Of a stretch of 64,000 nt of DNA, positions 15,985-24,706 are shown in pieces. A program made the position numbers and the translations under genes. This DNA comes from QAND01 sp003150225. Its GTDB lineage: Bacteria > Bacillota > Clostridia > Christensenellales > QAND01. The DNA is taken from contig NZ_CP076563.1 of assembly GCF_044357945.1 (NCBI RefSeq), forward strand, positions 1,116,001 to 1,180,000. Direction: 5' to 3'. Position 1 is the stretch's first letter; each line of letters starts with the position of its first letter. The notes beneath the pieces were generated by a model. That model had not been told where the DNA came from and made no database searches. It saw only the letters and a program-made list of their open reading frames with translations.

Positions 15985-16635
15985 CTATCCCAAACGTTGC
16001 TTTCGCGCGTGACTTTTCTTCCTCATAATCCGGGTACGCATCCGGTAGACATCAATCTCTCGGTTGGTGCCATATTGTACGAGGATGCCTGCGCAAGCCA
16101 ATAGGAATGCGGCGGCAACCTGCCAGAAGGGCGAAAGGGACCACCCCAGAAGCCCCGGGCCTCCGGTACCCAGGACCAGCGCGCCCCAAACAGCGGTGGA
16201 TATCATCACCAGATGCTGAGAAAAGGGAACGGTAACCACCGCCGCTGCCAAAGCCGCCACCAAACGCAGCCACCATAAAGGCGTAAGCGCCATAGCTAAG
16301 CCATACCCAATCAGGCCGCAGAGTAAAAATGCGCTGACTTTGGGCCATTGATACACGAGAAATCCAACCATAATGCCCAAAATCGCGAAGGTGGTAACGA
16401 CAACACCACGGTCCGCCACGCCGCTCATCAGGGCCGTTATGCCAATAGCAGTGAGAAAAAACGCCATGACGGCACTCCAGACCCGAAAAAACTTGTATCC
16501 AAAAAAGCAACTGAGCAGCGCCAACAACAGCATAGCGCCGGCCAGAATGGCGATACCCTCCTCCATGATCTGGGAAATACCCATCTGCTGGCCGAAATAC
16601 CGCAGCACCTCATAAAATATGTTTCCCATTCCCAT
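15985..16635 (-). CDS. TMEM198/DUF4203-like multi-pass membrane protein
   Basis: The 216-residue protein has about seven hydrophobic segments from residue 26 on, including ALLSCFFGYKFFRVWSAVMAFF, the GYxxFRxxxxxxxF pattern of DUF4203/TMEM198 proteins. It ends with a strongly basic tail (MRTRIMRKKSHARKQRLG). It starts three bases after the DHHW gene, so it is co-translated in the operon. Its role may be a membrane component of polymer assembly; this is inferred only from position. Confidence 0.6.
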   Translation of the reverse strand: MGMGNIFYEVLRYFGQQMGISQIMEEGIAILAGAMLLLALLSCFFGYKFFRVWSAVMAFFLTAIGITALMSGVADRGVVVTTFAILGIMVGFLVYQWPKVSAFLLCGLIGYGLAMALTPLWWLRLVAALAAAVVTVPFSQHLVMISTAVWGALVLGTGGPGLLGWSLSPFWQVAAAFLLACAGILVQYGTNREIDVYRMRTRIMRKKSHARKQRLG

Positions 16636-16638
16636 GGC

Positions 16639-17712
16639 CTATTTTCCTCCCCCCAGGCTGCGCATCCGCTGGTTTAACGGCGTTTCTCCAAACTGGTCCG
16701 CCCCTTCCAGGATCACGCAGTCGGTGACGTTGTACTCCATAAAAATTTGCTGCAGGCCCGCCGCGCCATTTTGATAACGCTCCCCGTTCACCAGGTAAAC
16801 GGTCTCATAGTAGGGGGTAAACCAGGGGGCAAACAGCTTGGCGTTGGAATCCCCAATCACCAACAGGGTTTTTCCGTTTGCCCCATCCCCTTGAAGGATG
16901 GAGTGGGAGTAATAGCCCGCCACAAAAATATCCGTTCCCCGTCGGGAAAGGGCAACCGCCGGCGATTGATGCTCGGCATATTGGCTGGGCCCTTCCCGAA
17001 TCGTTACCGTCTGCCAGTTGGCGGCGTCCTTTAAGATATAATAGGCCACATAATCGGTATACTGGCTTTCAATGGCCGCCTGATCTAAGCTTGCAAACAC
17101 CCCAAGGTAAAACTCAAAGCGGTAATCCTCATAGGCATCCAGTTCCAGCATGTCCAGGCCGATGGACTCCCCATAAAGCCGCGCGCCGTAATAGGAGCCA
17201 AGTGCGGTCCAGGAATCATCGGTGCGAAAGAAAATATACTCCTCCCCATGCTCCAAAAGGGCGGATGTTACGTCCAGGGTCTCCACCCCCGCTGGGAGCG
17301 CCTCATAGATCTCCCGAATCGCCGCCGAGCTGTCGTCGGTGTACTGGGCAAATGCCGGCTCCGTGGCAATGCGCAGCGGCACCAGCATCACCGTAGTCCG
17401 GACTTCCTGGGGGATGGCCCGCACCAGACTCCCAATGGACTGGGCCGTAATCCGGTTTGCTTCCGGATGATTAAAAAAACGCTCCAGCACCCGGTCTTTA
17501 AAATATACGTATTCATCATCCACCAGGAGCGGCTCCATGGACAGGGTCTGGCCATAGGGAAGCCCCTGCTCTCCATAGAGGGGCGCCGGCGATGCAAAGG
17601 CGCCGGGCGATGCGTCCGCCATGGCATTCTTCAAAAAAGCCGCGCCAATGGAGATCCCTACCACTCCCACCAGCATCAGCAGGCTCAACAGCGTCGCCTT
17701 TTTTCTGCTCAT
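16639..17712 (-). CDS. AlgX/DHHW-like extracytoplasmic protein
   Basis: The 357-residue protein has one N-terminal membrane anchor (about 6-27) and an SGNH-hydrolase-like outer domain. It shows TLLVIGDSNAKLFAPWFTPY (the GDS block) and FFRTDDSWTALGSYYGARLY, which corresponds to the DHHWT..G motif of AlgX/AlgJ-like proteins with DD in place of DH. Such proteins place O-acetyl groups on secreted polysaccharides. Its ATG directly follows the TAA of the upstream gene. The altered DHHW motif leaves catalysis open, and no MBOAT partner (AlgI) is seen in the operon. Confidence 0.65.
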   Translation of the reverse strand: MSRKKATLLSLLMLVGVVGISIGAAFLKNAMADASPGAFASPAPLYGEQGLPYGQTLSMEPLLVDDEYVYFKDRVLERFFNHPEANRITAQSIGSLVRAIPQEVRTTVMLVPLRIATEPAFAQYTDDSSAAIREIYEALPAGVETLDVTSALLEHGEEYIFFRTDDSWTALGSYYGARLYGESIGLDMLELDAYEDYRFEFYLGVFASLDQAAIESQYTDYVAYYILKDAANWQTVTIREGPSQYAEHQSPAVALSRRGTDIFVAGYYSHSILQGDGANGKTLLVIGDSNAKLFAPWFTPYYETVYLVNGERYQNGAAGLQQIFMEYNVTDCVILEGADQFGETPLNQRMRSLGGGK

Positions 17713-19542
17713 TTAGCTCCTCCCCTCCCGCAACCCCAGCAGCCGCTGCCGCGCCTGGGCATGCTCCGCTAAAAGCCGCGTGCTTTGGGGAATCCCCCGC
17801 AGTGCCCAGGGATCCAGCTCCAGATCCCGGCAGAGGAACTGCAGCTCCTGGAGGGACCTACAGCCATAGAAAGCATATCCTCCCAGCTGGGCCACCCGCT
17901 GTGGAATCGTCATCCGTAAGAGGGAGGAACAGCCCCGAAAGGCGCTAAGGCCGATCCGCGTCAACCCCTGTGGCAGCTGCAACTCTTTGAGCGAAACACA
18001 ATTGAGGAACACATGGCCGGCCAATTCCGTAAGATGGCAGCCATCCAGGTTCTCCACCCTCTCCAAGGATCTGCAGCCGGAAAAAGCGGCGGACCCCAGC
18101 ACAACCAGGGAATCGGGCAGGGAAACATGGGTTAGGGAAACGCATCCTTCAAACGCCGCGTCCTGGATCTCCTTGAAACGGGAGCACCGGGAAAACGACA
18201 GCTCCGATAGCCTGCCGCAGCCACAAAAGGCATAGGCTTCGATGGTCTCCAAGGTGGAGGGAAGCGACACCTTCGTCAGGTTTTCACACTGATAGAAAAA
18301 GCTGCGCCGGATGACCCGTACCCCTTCCGGGATCACCGCCTCCCGCAGATACCGGTTTTTACGGAATACCTCGGCGCTCATCTCATCGAACTCCGCGGCA
18401 GACGCAAACACAGCGCGCTCGGTAACGGGCAGAACGGAGGTCTTTCGGAGGCTACCCTGGCGCTGCTGATAAAGGGCCACTTCCTCCTCCGGATCCAGAT
18501 AGGCCCAATCCGCATCGGGACAGCATATCCCTCTTGCCTCGCTGCTCACATACCCAAAGACCTTGCAGTCCGCTCCAAATACGATCTCATCCCGGGCAAT
18601 CACCGATTTGATCTCCCCGTATTGTCCAATCCGTACCCCCCGCTGGGTCACGATCTTCTGCTGGGTAAAGATGTTGCCGTATACCCGTACGTTCTCCCCC
18701 AGATAGATGTCTCCTTCGGCGAATAGATTGCCGTACACCACGGCGTTGTCATATATCATGATGGCCTTGTGGGAGCGGATGTGGCCCTTTACCGTAAAGC
18801 CCTCCAGTACGCTGACATCATGCTTACTGACGACGGTGGCCGACAGCACCCCGTCATCGTCGGTATTGTCCTCGTCCACATACCGGATGTTCCGCAGGAC
18901 CTCGCTGCTGATGGCCAAAGCGGTCATGGCAGCGGCGCTCTCCTGGCGGCCCTCCCGATCCTCCATAGACCATCCCAGGTTGATGACGGGTGCGTACAGC
19001 CGGCGAAACACGCAGTCCCGGCCGATAACCAGCATATTGGCGCTGCTGGCGCTGATGCCCAGCGTGCTGTGGTCATATACGCTCAGGGTACCCTCGGCGT
19101 CCGCCCACCGGAGAACCTGGGTGCCCTCTCCCAGCACCACATCTTTTTCTCCGTAGATGGCCCGAAGCGTAAAGCAGCCATCCAAATAGGCGTCCTGGCA
19201 AGCATAGATCTCCTTTTCAAAGGTTATGCCCGCCGGCGGATGGAACTCCTTTTCCCTGGCGTATACCACGCTCTGGCATACGCTAGGATAATCCTCCTGG
19301 GTGTCCGCCTCCAATAATCGTTCCCGCTTGGACATTAAAATGGTACCGCTGCCGTCATAGCTTTGAAGGCTTTTTTCCATCAGCTCTTTGAAGGAAAGCG
19401 CAAAGTACCGGGGATCCCGGTACCGGCTTTCATTGATATCCAGCGCTTTGGACTGCTTCCGCTTGACGGAGCCCATGCTCATCACCAGCGGAAACAGCAG
19501 CATCAGCAAAAATATGATGATGGCGATCACAATTATTGTCAT
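17713..19542 (-). CDS. Membrane-anchored bactofilin-like plus BspA-type leucine-rich-repeat protein
   Basis: The product has 609 residues from the ATG at 19542, one base after the glycosyltransferase stop; the longer open frame is rejected because it lies inside the previous gene. One membrane span occupies about 2-20. Residues about 238-335 form a right-handed beta-helix pattern typical of bactofilin/polymer-forming proteins (VKGHIRSHKAIMIYDNAVVY, GNLFAEGDIYLGENVRVYGN). Residues about 395-600 are tandem LRR_5/BspA repeats (xAFxGCxSLxxVxLPxxLxxIG). Bactofilins assemble filaments that localise envelope enzymes, and BspA repeats bind proteins or surfaces. The fusion suggests a scaffold for the polysaccharide machine. 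Confidence 0.7.
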   Translation of the reverse strand: MTIIVIAIIIFLLMLLFPLVMSMGSVKRKQSKALDINESRYRDPRYFALSFKELMEKSLQSYDGSGTILMSKRERLLEADTQEDYPSVCQSVVYAREKEFHPPAGITFEKEIYACQDAYLDGCFTLRAIYGEKDVVLGEGTQVLRWADAEGTLSVYDHSTLGISASSANMLVIGRDCVFRRLYAPVINLGWSMEDREGRQESAAAMTALAISSEVLRNIRYVDEDNTDDDGVLSATVVSKHDVSVLEGFTVKGHIRSHKAIMIYDNAVVYGNLFAEGDIYLGENVRVYGNIFTQQKIVTQRGVRIGQYGEIKSVIARDEIVFGADCKVFGYVSSEARGICCPDADWAYLDPEEEVALYQQRQGSLRKTSVLPVTERAVFASAAEFDEMSAEVFRKNRYLREAVIPEGVRVIRRSFFYQCENLTKVSLPSTLETIEAYAFCGCGRLSELSFSRCSRFKEIQDAAFEGCVSLTHVSLPDSLVVLGSAAFSGCRSLERVENLDGCHLTELAGHVFLNCVSLKELQLPQGLTRIGLSAFRGCSSLLRMTIPQRVAQLGGYAFYGCRSLQELQFLCRDLELDPWALRGIPQSTRLLAEHAQARQRLLGLREGRS

Positions 19543-19543
19543 C

Positions 19544-20821
19544 CTACCCAAGCGTCTCCTTTTTCTTTTCTTCCGTAAAACGCTCGGTCTTCGCCCATTT
19601 GACCTTTCTGTGGGTAACGAGATCCCCAATGGCGTCCAGGAAGCCAAGTCCGATGTTCCACATATAGAAATAAAAGTTAAAGGTCAACAACGGCAACAGC
19701 TTTACGTCCTGATCAATCCCATCGATCATCAGGGCCGTAGCAATCTCATAGAAAGGCGCAAAATTGCCGTAGCTGTTATATGCCCCCACGAAGAACGCCG
19801 CCCACCAGCCCACAAAGACATTCATCTCCCCCAGGAAGAAAAGCGCCACCGAATCCAATAGGGCCAGCGCCAGCAGGAACGGCACCATATACACCATCAA
19901 AAGCAAGCTTCCGTCCAGCTTCTCCCGCAGGCTCATGTGTTTGGTCAGCAGCGTCCGAAACAGGTATCGGAACATCACGTTGTTGTGCCCGCTGGACCAG
20001 CGGCGCACCTGCCTGCCCCGAACCGCCCAGGTCTCCGGCACCTCTTCATAGCACTCGGCGCCGTTGGCGTAAACCACCTTCCAGCCGCTGGTATAGAGCC
20101 GGAATGTCAGCTCGGTGTCATCCGCCAGCACCCGGGTGTTAAAGCCGCCGCTCTCCATCACCAAGTCCTTGCGGAATCCTCCCACCGTGCCACCGTATTG
20201 GGGTACGGTTTTCAGGTTATACCGCGCCTGCTGATCTGCTTGATATCCGCCAGAGCGCTCCAAGTTCAGCAGGCGAGTCAGCGTATTGGTATTCACGTTA
20301 TAGGGAATCACCCGCCCCATGACGGCCCCCACCTCAGGATCCTGAAATGCCAGGGCCAGGCTATTGATCAGGTCCTTGCCTGGGCGGTAATCGGCATCAA
20401 AAACAATGACGATCTCCCCCCGGGCAACCTTCATGGCGTCGTTGAGCCCCGCGGGTTTTCCCCGCTCGCCCTCCGAGCGGTGAATGGGCCGGATAAAAGG
20501 ATACCGGCTGTGGTATTCCTCCAAGAGCTCCGCCGTCCGATCGGAGGAGTTATCGTTGATGGGGATGATCTCCAGCCGATCCCGATCATAGGTGCAGTTC
20601 AAAAGGGAATCCAGCACGTAGCTGAGCACCTTCTCCTCGTTGTGCATGGGGATCAGGATGGATACGGTGGGCATATCGCTATCGTAGATATCGCTGTAAT
20701 ACATGCGCTGGCGTCCAAACATCCGGTTATAGGAAAAAACCGCATGGCGCACGGCATAGATCAGCATCAGCAGCACGGTGCATATAAAATATACCTTAAG
20801 AATCGTTAAAACCACTTCCAT
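19544..20821 (-). CDS. Processive family 2 membrane glycosyltransferase
   Basis: The 425-residue protein has one N-terminal membrane span (about 5-27) and three to four C-terminal spans. The cytoplasmic GT-A domain shows PTVSILIPMHNEE, INDNSSDRTAELL, FDADYRPG (DxD metal site), ADDTELTFRL (acceptor/base Asp) and RQVRRWSSGHNN, which contains the QxxRW motif of processive synthases such as cellulose, hyaluronan and poly-GlcNAc synthases. It is therefore the probable polymerase and exporter of the operon. No PilZ domain is fused. Its start overlaps the previous gene by 16 bases. Confidence 0.85.
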   Translation of the reverse strand: MEVVLTILKVYFICTVLLMLIYAVRHAVFSYNRMFGRQRMYYSDIYDSDMPTVSILIPMHNEEKVLSYVLDSLLNCTYDRDRLEIIPINDNSSDRTAELLEEYHSRYPFIRPIHRSEGERGKPAGLNDAMKVARGEIVIVFDADYRPGKDLINSLALAFQDPEVGAVMGRVIPYNVNTNTLTRLLNLERSGGYQADQQARYNLKTVPQYGGTVGGFRKDLVMESGGFNTRVLADDTELTFRLYTSGWKVVYANGAECYEEVPETWAVRGRQVRRWSSGHNNVMFRYLFRTLLTKHMSLREKLDGSLLLMVYMVPFLLALALLDSVALFFLGEMNVFVGWWAAFFVGAYNSYGNFAPFYEIATALMIDGIDQDVKLLPLLTFNFYFYMWNIGLGFLDAIGDLVTHRKVKWAKTERFTEEKKKETLG

Positions 20822-21600
20822 ACGGCCCTCCTTTCCCCCGTATTGACACGGCGTATCACATGCTCCACAAACAGGCCATAGAAAAACACCAGGTACAGGA
20901 AGTCAAAAAAGGGGCCCAGCGCAAAGAAAACCACCGGCATATACAGTGAGGATGCGGCGGAAAGCAGATACAAAAGCGCAAGATACCGGACGCTTCCAAA
21001 GACCAGGGAATATCCCATGATGCCAAAGAAGGTCAGACAGCGCGCTAAAAGGGTTCCGTTGTTCATAAAGCCCGTGACAAAACCGGCGATCACAACAAAG
21101 GAAAGCCAGATGCCCACCTGTTGTTTGATGTACAGCTCCGAATATTGGGTAATGGTATAGGGAAAATACTGGCTAGCCAAAGCAAAATAGATGCAGGAGA
21201 CCACATGGATCAGCAGCATAATGGAGAAATAAATGGAGAGAGGTTTCCCCTTGCGTTTGGAGGTAAAGCAAAACCAGAGCAAGCCAAAGGAGACCAGCAA
21301 GTTGATCATGCAGAGCGAAAAACTCGGCGTGTTGGAGGGCAGGGATACAAAATAAACGCCCCCGATAAAGGGGATATATTCCCCGTACTGGATGCCCAGA
21401 CCCTCCGCAGGCATCACTATGGACAGGCAGCCCTGGGTCGCTCGGCTCAGAAGATTTGTTAGCTGAGGATAGAAACACAAGAGTAGAATCAAGCTTGGCA
21501 GAACACAAATCAGAAGAAACAGCAGCTGGTTTTTATAGTCGCTTTGAAACCTGCGGTATGTCCGCGGATAGTATATCTGGTTTTTCTGCATCCGCGGCAC
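20806..21600 (-). CDS. Multi-pass membrane protein, first gene of polysaccharide operon
   Basis: A 264-residue protein with about seven membrane spans and short basic loops (TSKRKGKP; VIRRVNTGERRAVWKWF at the C-terminus). Start is the GTG at 21600 behind GAGGG; the ATG at 21591 is an alternative. I do not recognise the family. Its overlap with the glycosyltransferase gene and its position suggest a membrane partner of the synthase. An exosortase-like role was considered but no motif supports it. Confidence 0.6.
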   Translation of the reverse strand: MPRMQKNQIYYPRTYRRFQSDYKNQLLFLLICVLPSLILLLCFYPQLTNLLSRATQGCLSIVMPAEGLGIQYGEYIPFIGGVYFVSLPSNTPSFSLCMINLLVSFGLLWFCFTSKRKGKPLSIYFSIMLLIHVVSCIYFALASQYFPYTITQYSELYIKQQVGIWLSFVVIAGFVTGFMNNGTLLARCLTFFGIMGYSLVFGSVRYLALLYLLSAASSLYMPVVFFALGPFFDFLYLVFFYGLFVEHVIRRVNTGERRAVWKWF

Positions 21601-21913
21601 CCCATCCCTCTACCCCGCTTGATGGCGAATTACTTGATAAAAGCAACATTAATACTTAGTAAAGTTTACGATAAATAATGCATGGCCTTCAATGGAAAAA
21701 CACAAAAATATCGACGTATTTCAGCGTTAATTGAGACCGGTCAATTAGTTTATCCAAAATGTATCCTTTGTTTGGAGGGAATCCCAATTTTTTCGGAGTA
21801 TGGGCCGCAAAATAAGGCGCAAGGGATGGCATAGCGGAGTGATTTTTATGGAGTCCTAAATTCATACTGTGCACCATCTGTTTAAGATACGGGTTGGCCC
21901 GCCCTACGCCCCA
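21601..21913. other. Intergenic leader of the polysaccharide operon, AT-rich
   Basis: No gene is seen. It is AT-rich relative to its surroundings and must contain the promoter for the leftward operon, but no convincing -35/-10 pair stands out. An inverted repeat AATTGA-N6-TCAATT at 21729-21746 could be an operator. I found no match to the c-di-GMP riboswitch classes I know. Confidence 0.5.
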
Positions 21914-21953
21914 TAAAAAACACCTGCCGCAGAGGAATCTCCGCAGCAGGCGT
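21914..21953 (-). terminator. Terminator of the Mn-catalase gene
   Basis: On the minus strand, CGCCTGCTGCGGAGA-TTCC-TCTGCGGCAGGTG is followed by T6, directly after the catalase stop codon. Confidence 0.85.
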
Positions 21954-21978
21954 CCCAAAACGATGGGCTTTCCGCCGG

Positions 21979-22644
21979 TTAATTGAAGGAAGGAGGGGTA
22001 ACCTTGGTATCCTGAAATCCGGTGCCCGGAGAGGGGTTCGACATACTAAAGTACATCTTTGCCGCCTTGGTTGTTCCAAAATCCCTGTTGGACCCGGTAT
22101 CCTGCACCCGGTTAAAGGCTTCCTGGAACATGGCGTTGTGCGCCTCCTCGCGGTTCAGCAGGAAATCGATGGTTTCCTTTACCTTCTTATCGCTGATCTG
22201 GCGATAGAGATACTCGTACACCACCTTTGCCCGCTGCTCGGATGCGATATTGGAGAGCAGATCCGCGCAGAGGTCCCCCGTTACCGTCACATAGTCTCCG
22301 GTCCAGGAATAGCCCGAGGCATTGATCAATCCAGGGTTCAAGCCAAGAAGCACATGGGACTGAATTTCCCCCGCCGGAACCCGGGTGGCATCCACATCAT
22401 GGCCGTTTAGAAGGTTGATGGTCTGCGCCACCATCTCCATATGCCCCAGCTCCTCCGCCGCGATGTCCAAAAACAGATCCTTGATTTCGGAATCCTTAAT
22501 CCGGAAACTCTGGGACATATACTGCATGGCCGCCTTGAGCTCTCCGTTGGCGCCGCCCAGCTGCTCCTGCAGCAGGGCCGCATACTGGGGATTGGGATTT
22601 ACCACGCCAACCGGATGAAATAGTTGCTTTTCGTGTCGAAACAT
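21979..22644 (-). CDS. Manganese catalase (CotJC-like)
   Basis: The product has 221 residues from the ATG at 22644, preceded by GGAGCG. This non-haem di-manganese enzyme disproportionates hydrogen peroxide. Ligand motifs of the four-helix bundle are visible: GANGELKAAMQYMSQSF (Glu of helix A), IAAEELGHMEMVAQTIN (ExxH of helix B), ASEQRAKVVYEYLYRQI (helix C) and REEAHNAMFQEAF (ExxH of helix D). The C-terminal tail is short, as in clostridial and spore-coat CotJC types. No cotJA or cotJB gene is adjacent. It is a single-gene unit between the tRNA-Arg terminator and its own terminator. Confidence 0.9.
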   Translation of the reverse strand: MFRHEKQLFHPVGVVNPNPQYAALLQEQLGGANGELKAAMQYMSQSFRIKDSEIKDLFLDIAAEELGHMEMVAQTINLLNGHDVDATRVPAGEIQSHVLLGLNPGLINASGYSWTGDYVTVTGDLCADLLSNIASEQRAKVVYEYLYRQISDKKVKETIDFLLNREEAHNAMFQEAFNRVQDTGSNRDFGTTKAAKMYFSMSNPSPGTGFQDTKVTPPSFN

Positions 22645-22708
22645 CTTACACGCTCCTTTCCCCTTTAGTATGAAATCCCTTGATGGTTTTATGTATTTCT
22701 TCAAACAA

Positions 22709-22743
22709 AAAGTTCACAACCGCGTAAGCGGTTTGTGAACTTT
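22709..22743. terminator. Strong bidirectional hairpin terminator
   Basis: AAAGTTCACAA...TTGTGAACTTT with an inner ACCGC-TTAC-GCGGT forms a 15-bp near-perfect stem flanked by T and A tracts. It ends the leftward tRNA transcript. Confidence 0.8.
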
Positions 22744-22747
22744 TGTG

Positions 22748-22906
22748 CGGCGACTCGCCGCTGGGTTAGAGTCTGGAACACGAATTGCGCATCGAGATTC
22801 TTGACTGCAACGAACGGTTAAAATCGATATTTTCAGAGCCGGGAACAAAAACAAAGCGCACCCACAAAAGTAGATGCGCGATCTGTCTGCGGCGACTCGC
22901 CGCTGG
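22748..22906 (-). repeat. Duplicated 17-18 bp hairpin repeat flanking the tRNA 3' region
   Basis: The palindrome-containing string CCAGCGGCGAGTCGCCGC (minus strand) occurs twice, at 22748-22764 and 22889-22906. In the second copy its CCA is the encoded CCA end of tRNA-Arg. The first copy is preceded by a tRNA-3'-like GTTCCAGACTCTAACCCA, which suggests the remnant of a lost tandem tRNA. Confidence 0.6.
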
Positions 22907-22980
22907 CGTACCCGGAGGGATTCGAACCCGCGACCTCTTGATTCGTAGTCAAGCACTCTATCCAGCTGAGCTACGGGTAC
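22904..22980 (-). tRNA. tRNA-Arg (anticodon ACG)
   Basis: The minus strand folds as a full cloverleaf: acceptor GTACCCG/CGGGTAC, D arm AGCTCAGCTGGATAGAGT, anticodon stem CTTGA/TCAAG with loop CTACGAA (anticodon ACG), T arm CGGGTTCGAATCCC. It has discriminator G and an encoded CCA end. ACG (read as ICG) decodes CGU, CGC and CGA. Confidence 0.97.
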
Positions 22981-23101
22981 ATGTAATGCTCAAATATCTT
23001 ATAATAAAGGAAGTGATCTGTCAAGATCATCGCGAAAAATACTCCAACTTGGCCGGACATCCTGTATAATAAATATATGAAACTCAAAAGGAGCCTTTGC
23101 C

Positions 23102-24517
23102 ATGTATGATCTTTTGCTTACCAATGCCGTGGTAATTACCGTAGACAGTGCCCACACCCTGTATGACCGGGGATTCGTGGCGGTCAAGGGGGATCGGATT
23201 GTCGCCCTAGGGCCCATGGACCAGCTTCCCGACCCACTTCCCGAGGCGGAGCGGGTTCTCAACCTCTCGGGACACGCGGTGCTTCCCGGCCTGGTGGACG
23301 GCCATGGCCATGCCGGTCACTGTCTGATCAAAACCCTAGGGGAGCATCTTGACACAGGTTGGGACGAGATGGCTGAAGAAATCTACTACACCTGTACCGA
23401 CGAAGAATTCTGGTATGCCGAAGGGGCTCTGGCCGCTGCGGAACGGCTCAAATTTGGCACCACAACCGGGGTATCCATGGTGGGAAGCACGCCTCGGGTG
23501 GATATCATCGAACCCGTGGGCGCCAGCCTAGCAGGCGGCAGCTCGGTTGGGCTACGGCAGCTATCGGGTATCGGCAGCGCCAACGGCCCCTGGCCCAAGC
23601 GGGCAAGACTATTTGAGGAGGACGGCTCCTGCCGCTCCTATTCCGTTACGCCCCAACAGGCCTGGGCTTCCACCGAAGCAGCCGTTCGGGCCTATAACGG
23701 GCGGCACCCCCGCGAGCTCTGCATCGTGGCGCCCGGAAAGATGGGCTTTCGTCCCGATGAGTCCGTTGAGAGCAACATACGCCACAACCGGGAGATGTTC
23801 CGCATTGCCCAGGAATACGGCGTTCCACTCCATACCCATGCCACCGGCGGAGACGTGCAATTCCTCTATGAGCATACCCCCGAGATCCTCACATCCCACC
23901 TATCCTTGACCCACAGTACCGGATATAGCCAGCGGGAGCTGGAGATTCTGCGGGATACCGGCGCTTATGTCTTCCATGGGCCTACCACCAACGGCAATAT
24001 TCGGGGCCATTGCCCTGTGATGGAGATGCTGGATATGGGCGTCCATGTGGCGGTGGTCACCGATGGCACCGCTCCCGACCGCAGCTTTGACCTATGGAGG
24101 GATATGAAAAACGTACAGCTCATCCAGCGGTTCCGCCAGAAGGACCGTGGCAACATCTCCTGCGGAAAGGCCCTGGAGCTGGTTACCATTGAGCCCGCCC
24201 GGGCTTTGGGCCTGGATCATCTCATCGGCTCTCTGGAGGTGGGCAAAAAGGCCGATCTCATCGCCGTCAACGTGATGCAACCCCATCTGGCGCCCTTTGG
24301 CGTTATGCCGGTACAGCGGCTGGTCTATCACGCCATGGGACAGGACGTGGACTATGCCATCGTGGATGGCATAGTGATGATGGAGGATCGCCGGCTTACG
24401 CAGGTGGAGGAACGGACGCTCCTACAGCGGGCGGAGGCCGCCTTTACCACCATGATGAAACGGCTCAACCGACCGGAGCTGCTGGAAAACCCCCATCTGT
24501 ATGATCTACATCAATAG
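23102..24517 (+). CDS. Amidohydrolase (SAH/cytosine deaminase-like superfamily)
   Basis: The 471-residue cytoplasmic enzyme has the metal-dependent amidohydrolase layout: an N-terminal beta-sandwich segment (VVITVDSAHTLYDRGFVAVK), PGLVDGHGHAGH carrying the HxH metal ligands (about residues 67-69), VPLHTHATGG, LSLTHSTGYS (third and fourth His), VTDGTAPD with the catalytic Asp, and a C-terminal strand segment beginning GSLEVGKKADLIAVN. Related enzymes deaminate nucleosides, guanine or triazines. The substrate cannot be read. It is a single gene behind AAAAGGAGCC. Confidence 0.85.
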   Translation: MYDLLLTNAVVITVDSAHTLYDRGFVAVKGDRIVALGPMDQLPDPLPEAERVLNLSGHAVLPGLVDGHGHAGHCLIKTLGEHLDTGWDEMAEEIYYTCTDEEFWYAEGALAAAERLKFGTTTGVSMVGSTPRVDIIEPVGASLAGGSSVGLRQLSGIGSANGPWPKRARLFEEDGSCRSYSVTPQQAWASTEAAVRAYNGRHPRELCIVAPGKMGFRPDESVESNIRHNREMFRIAQEYGVPLHTHATGGDVQFLYEHTPEILTSHLSLTHSTGYSQRELEILRDTGAYVFHGPTTNGNIRGHCPVMEMLDMGVHVAVVTDGTAPDRSFDLWRDMKNVQLIQRFRQKDRGNISCGKALELVTIEPARALGLDHLIGSLEVGKKADLIAVNVMQPHLAPFGVMPVQRLVYHAMGQDVDYAIVDGIVMMEDRRLTQVEERTLLQRAEAAFTTMMKRLNRPELLENPHLYDLHQ

Positions 24518-24641
24518 CCTCGGAAGACCGTAGGTCGTCGCTTGAGAACAGGGACCTCTCTATCCTCCATCGTATTTCGTTGTTTTTAATCGCGTATTTC
24601 CATTAAAATGGCGTTGCGGCGCCCCCATATAATTCCAGATA

Positions 24642-24670
24642 TTGTATATTTTATGCATCTCTGGTATGAT
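24642..24670 (+). promoter_or_regulatory. Promoter of the PASTA protein gene
   Basis: TTGTAT (24642-24647) and TATGAT (24665-24670) are separated by 17 bases, with an extended TGG before the -10, 37 bases before the ATG. Confidence 0.65.
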
Positions 24671-24706
24671 GGGGATATCAAGATGGTACGACAAAGGAGG
24701 TCCCCC

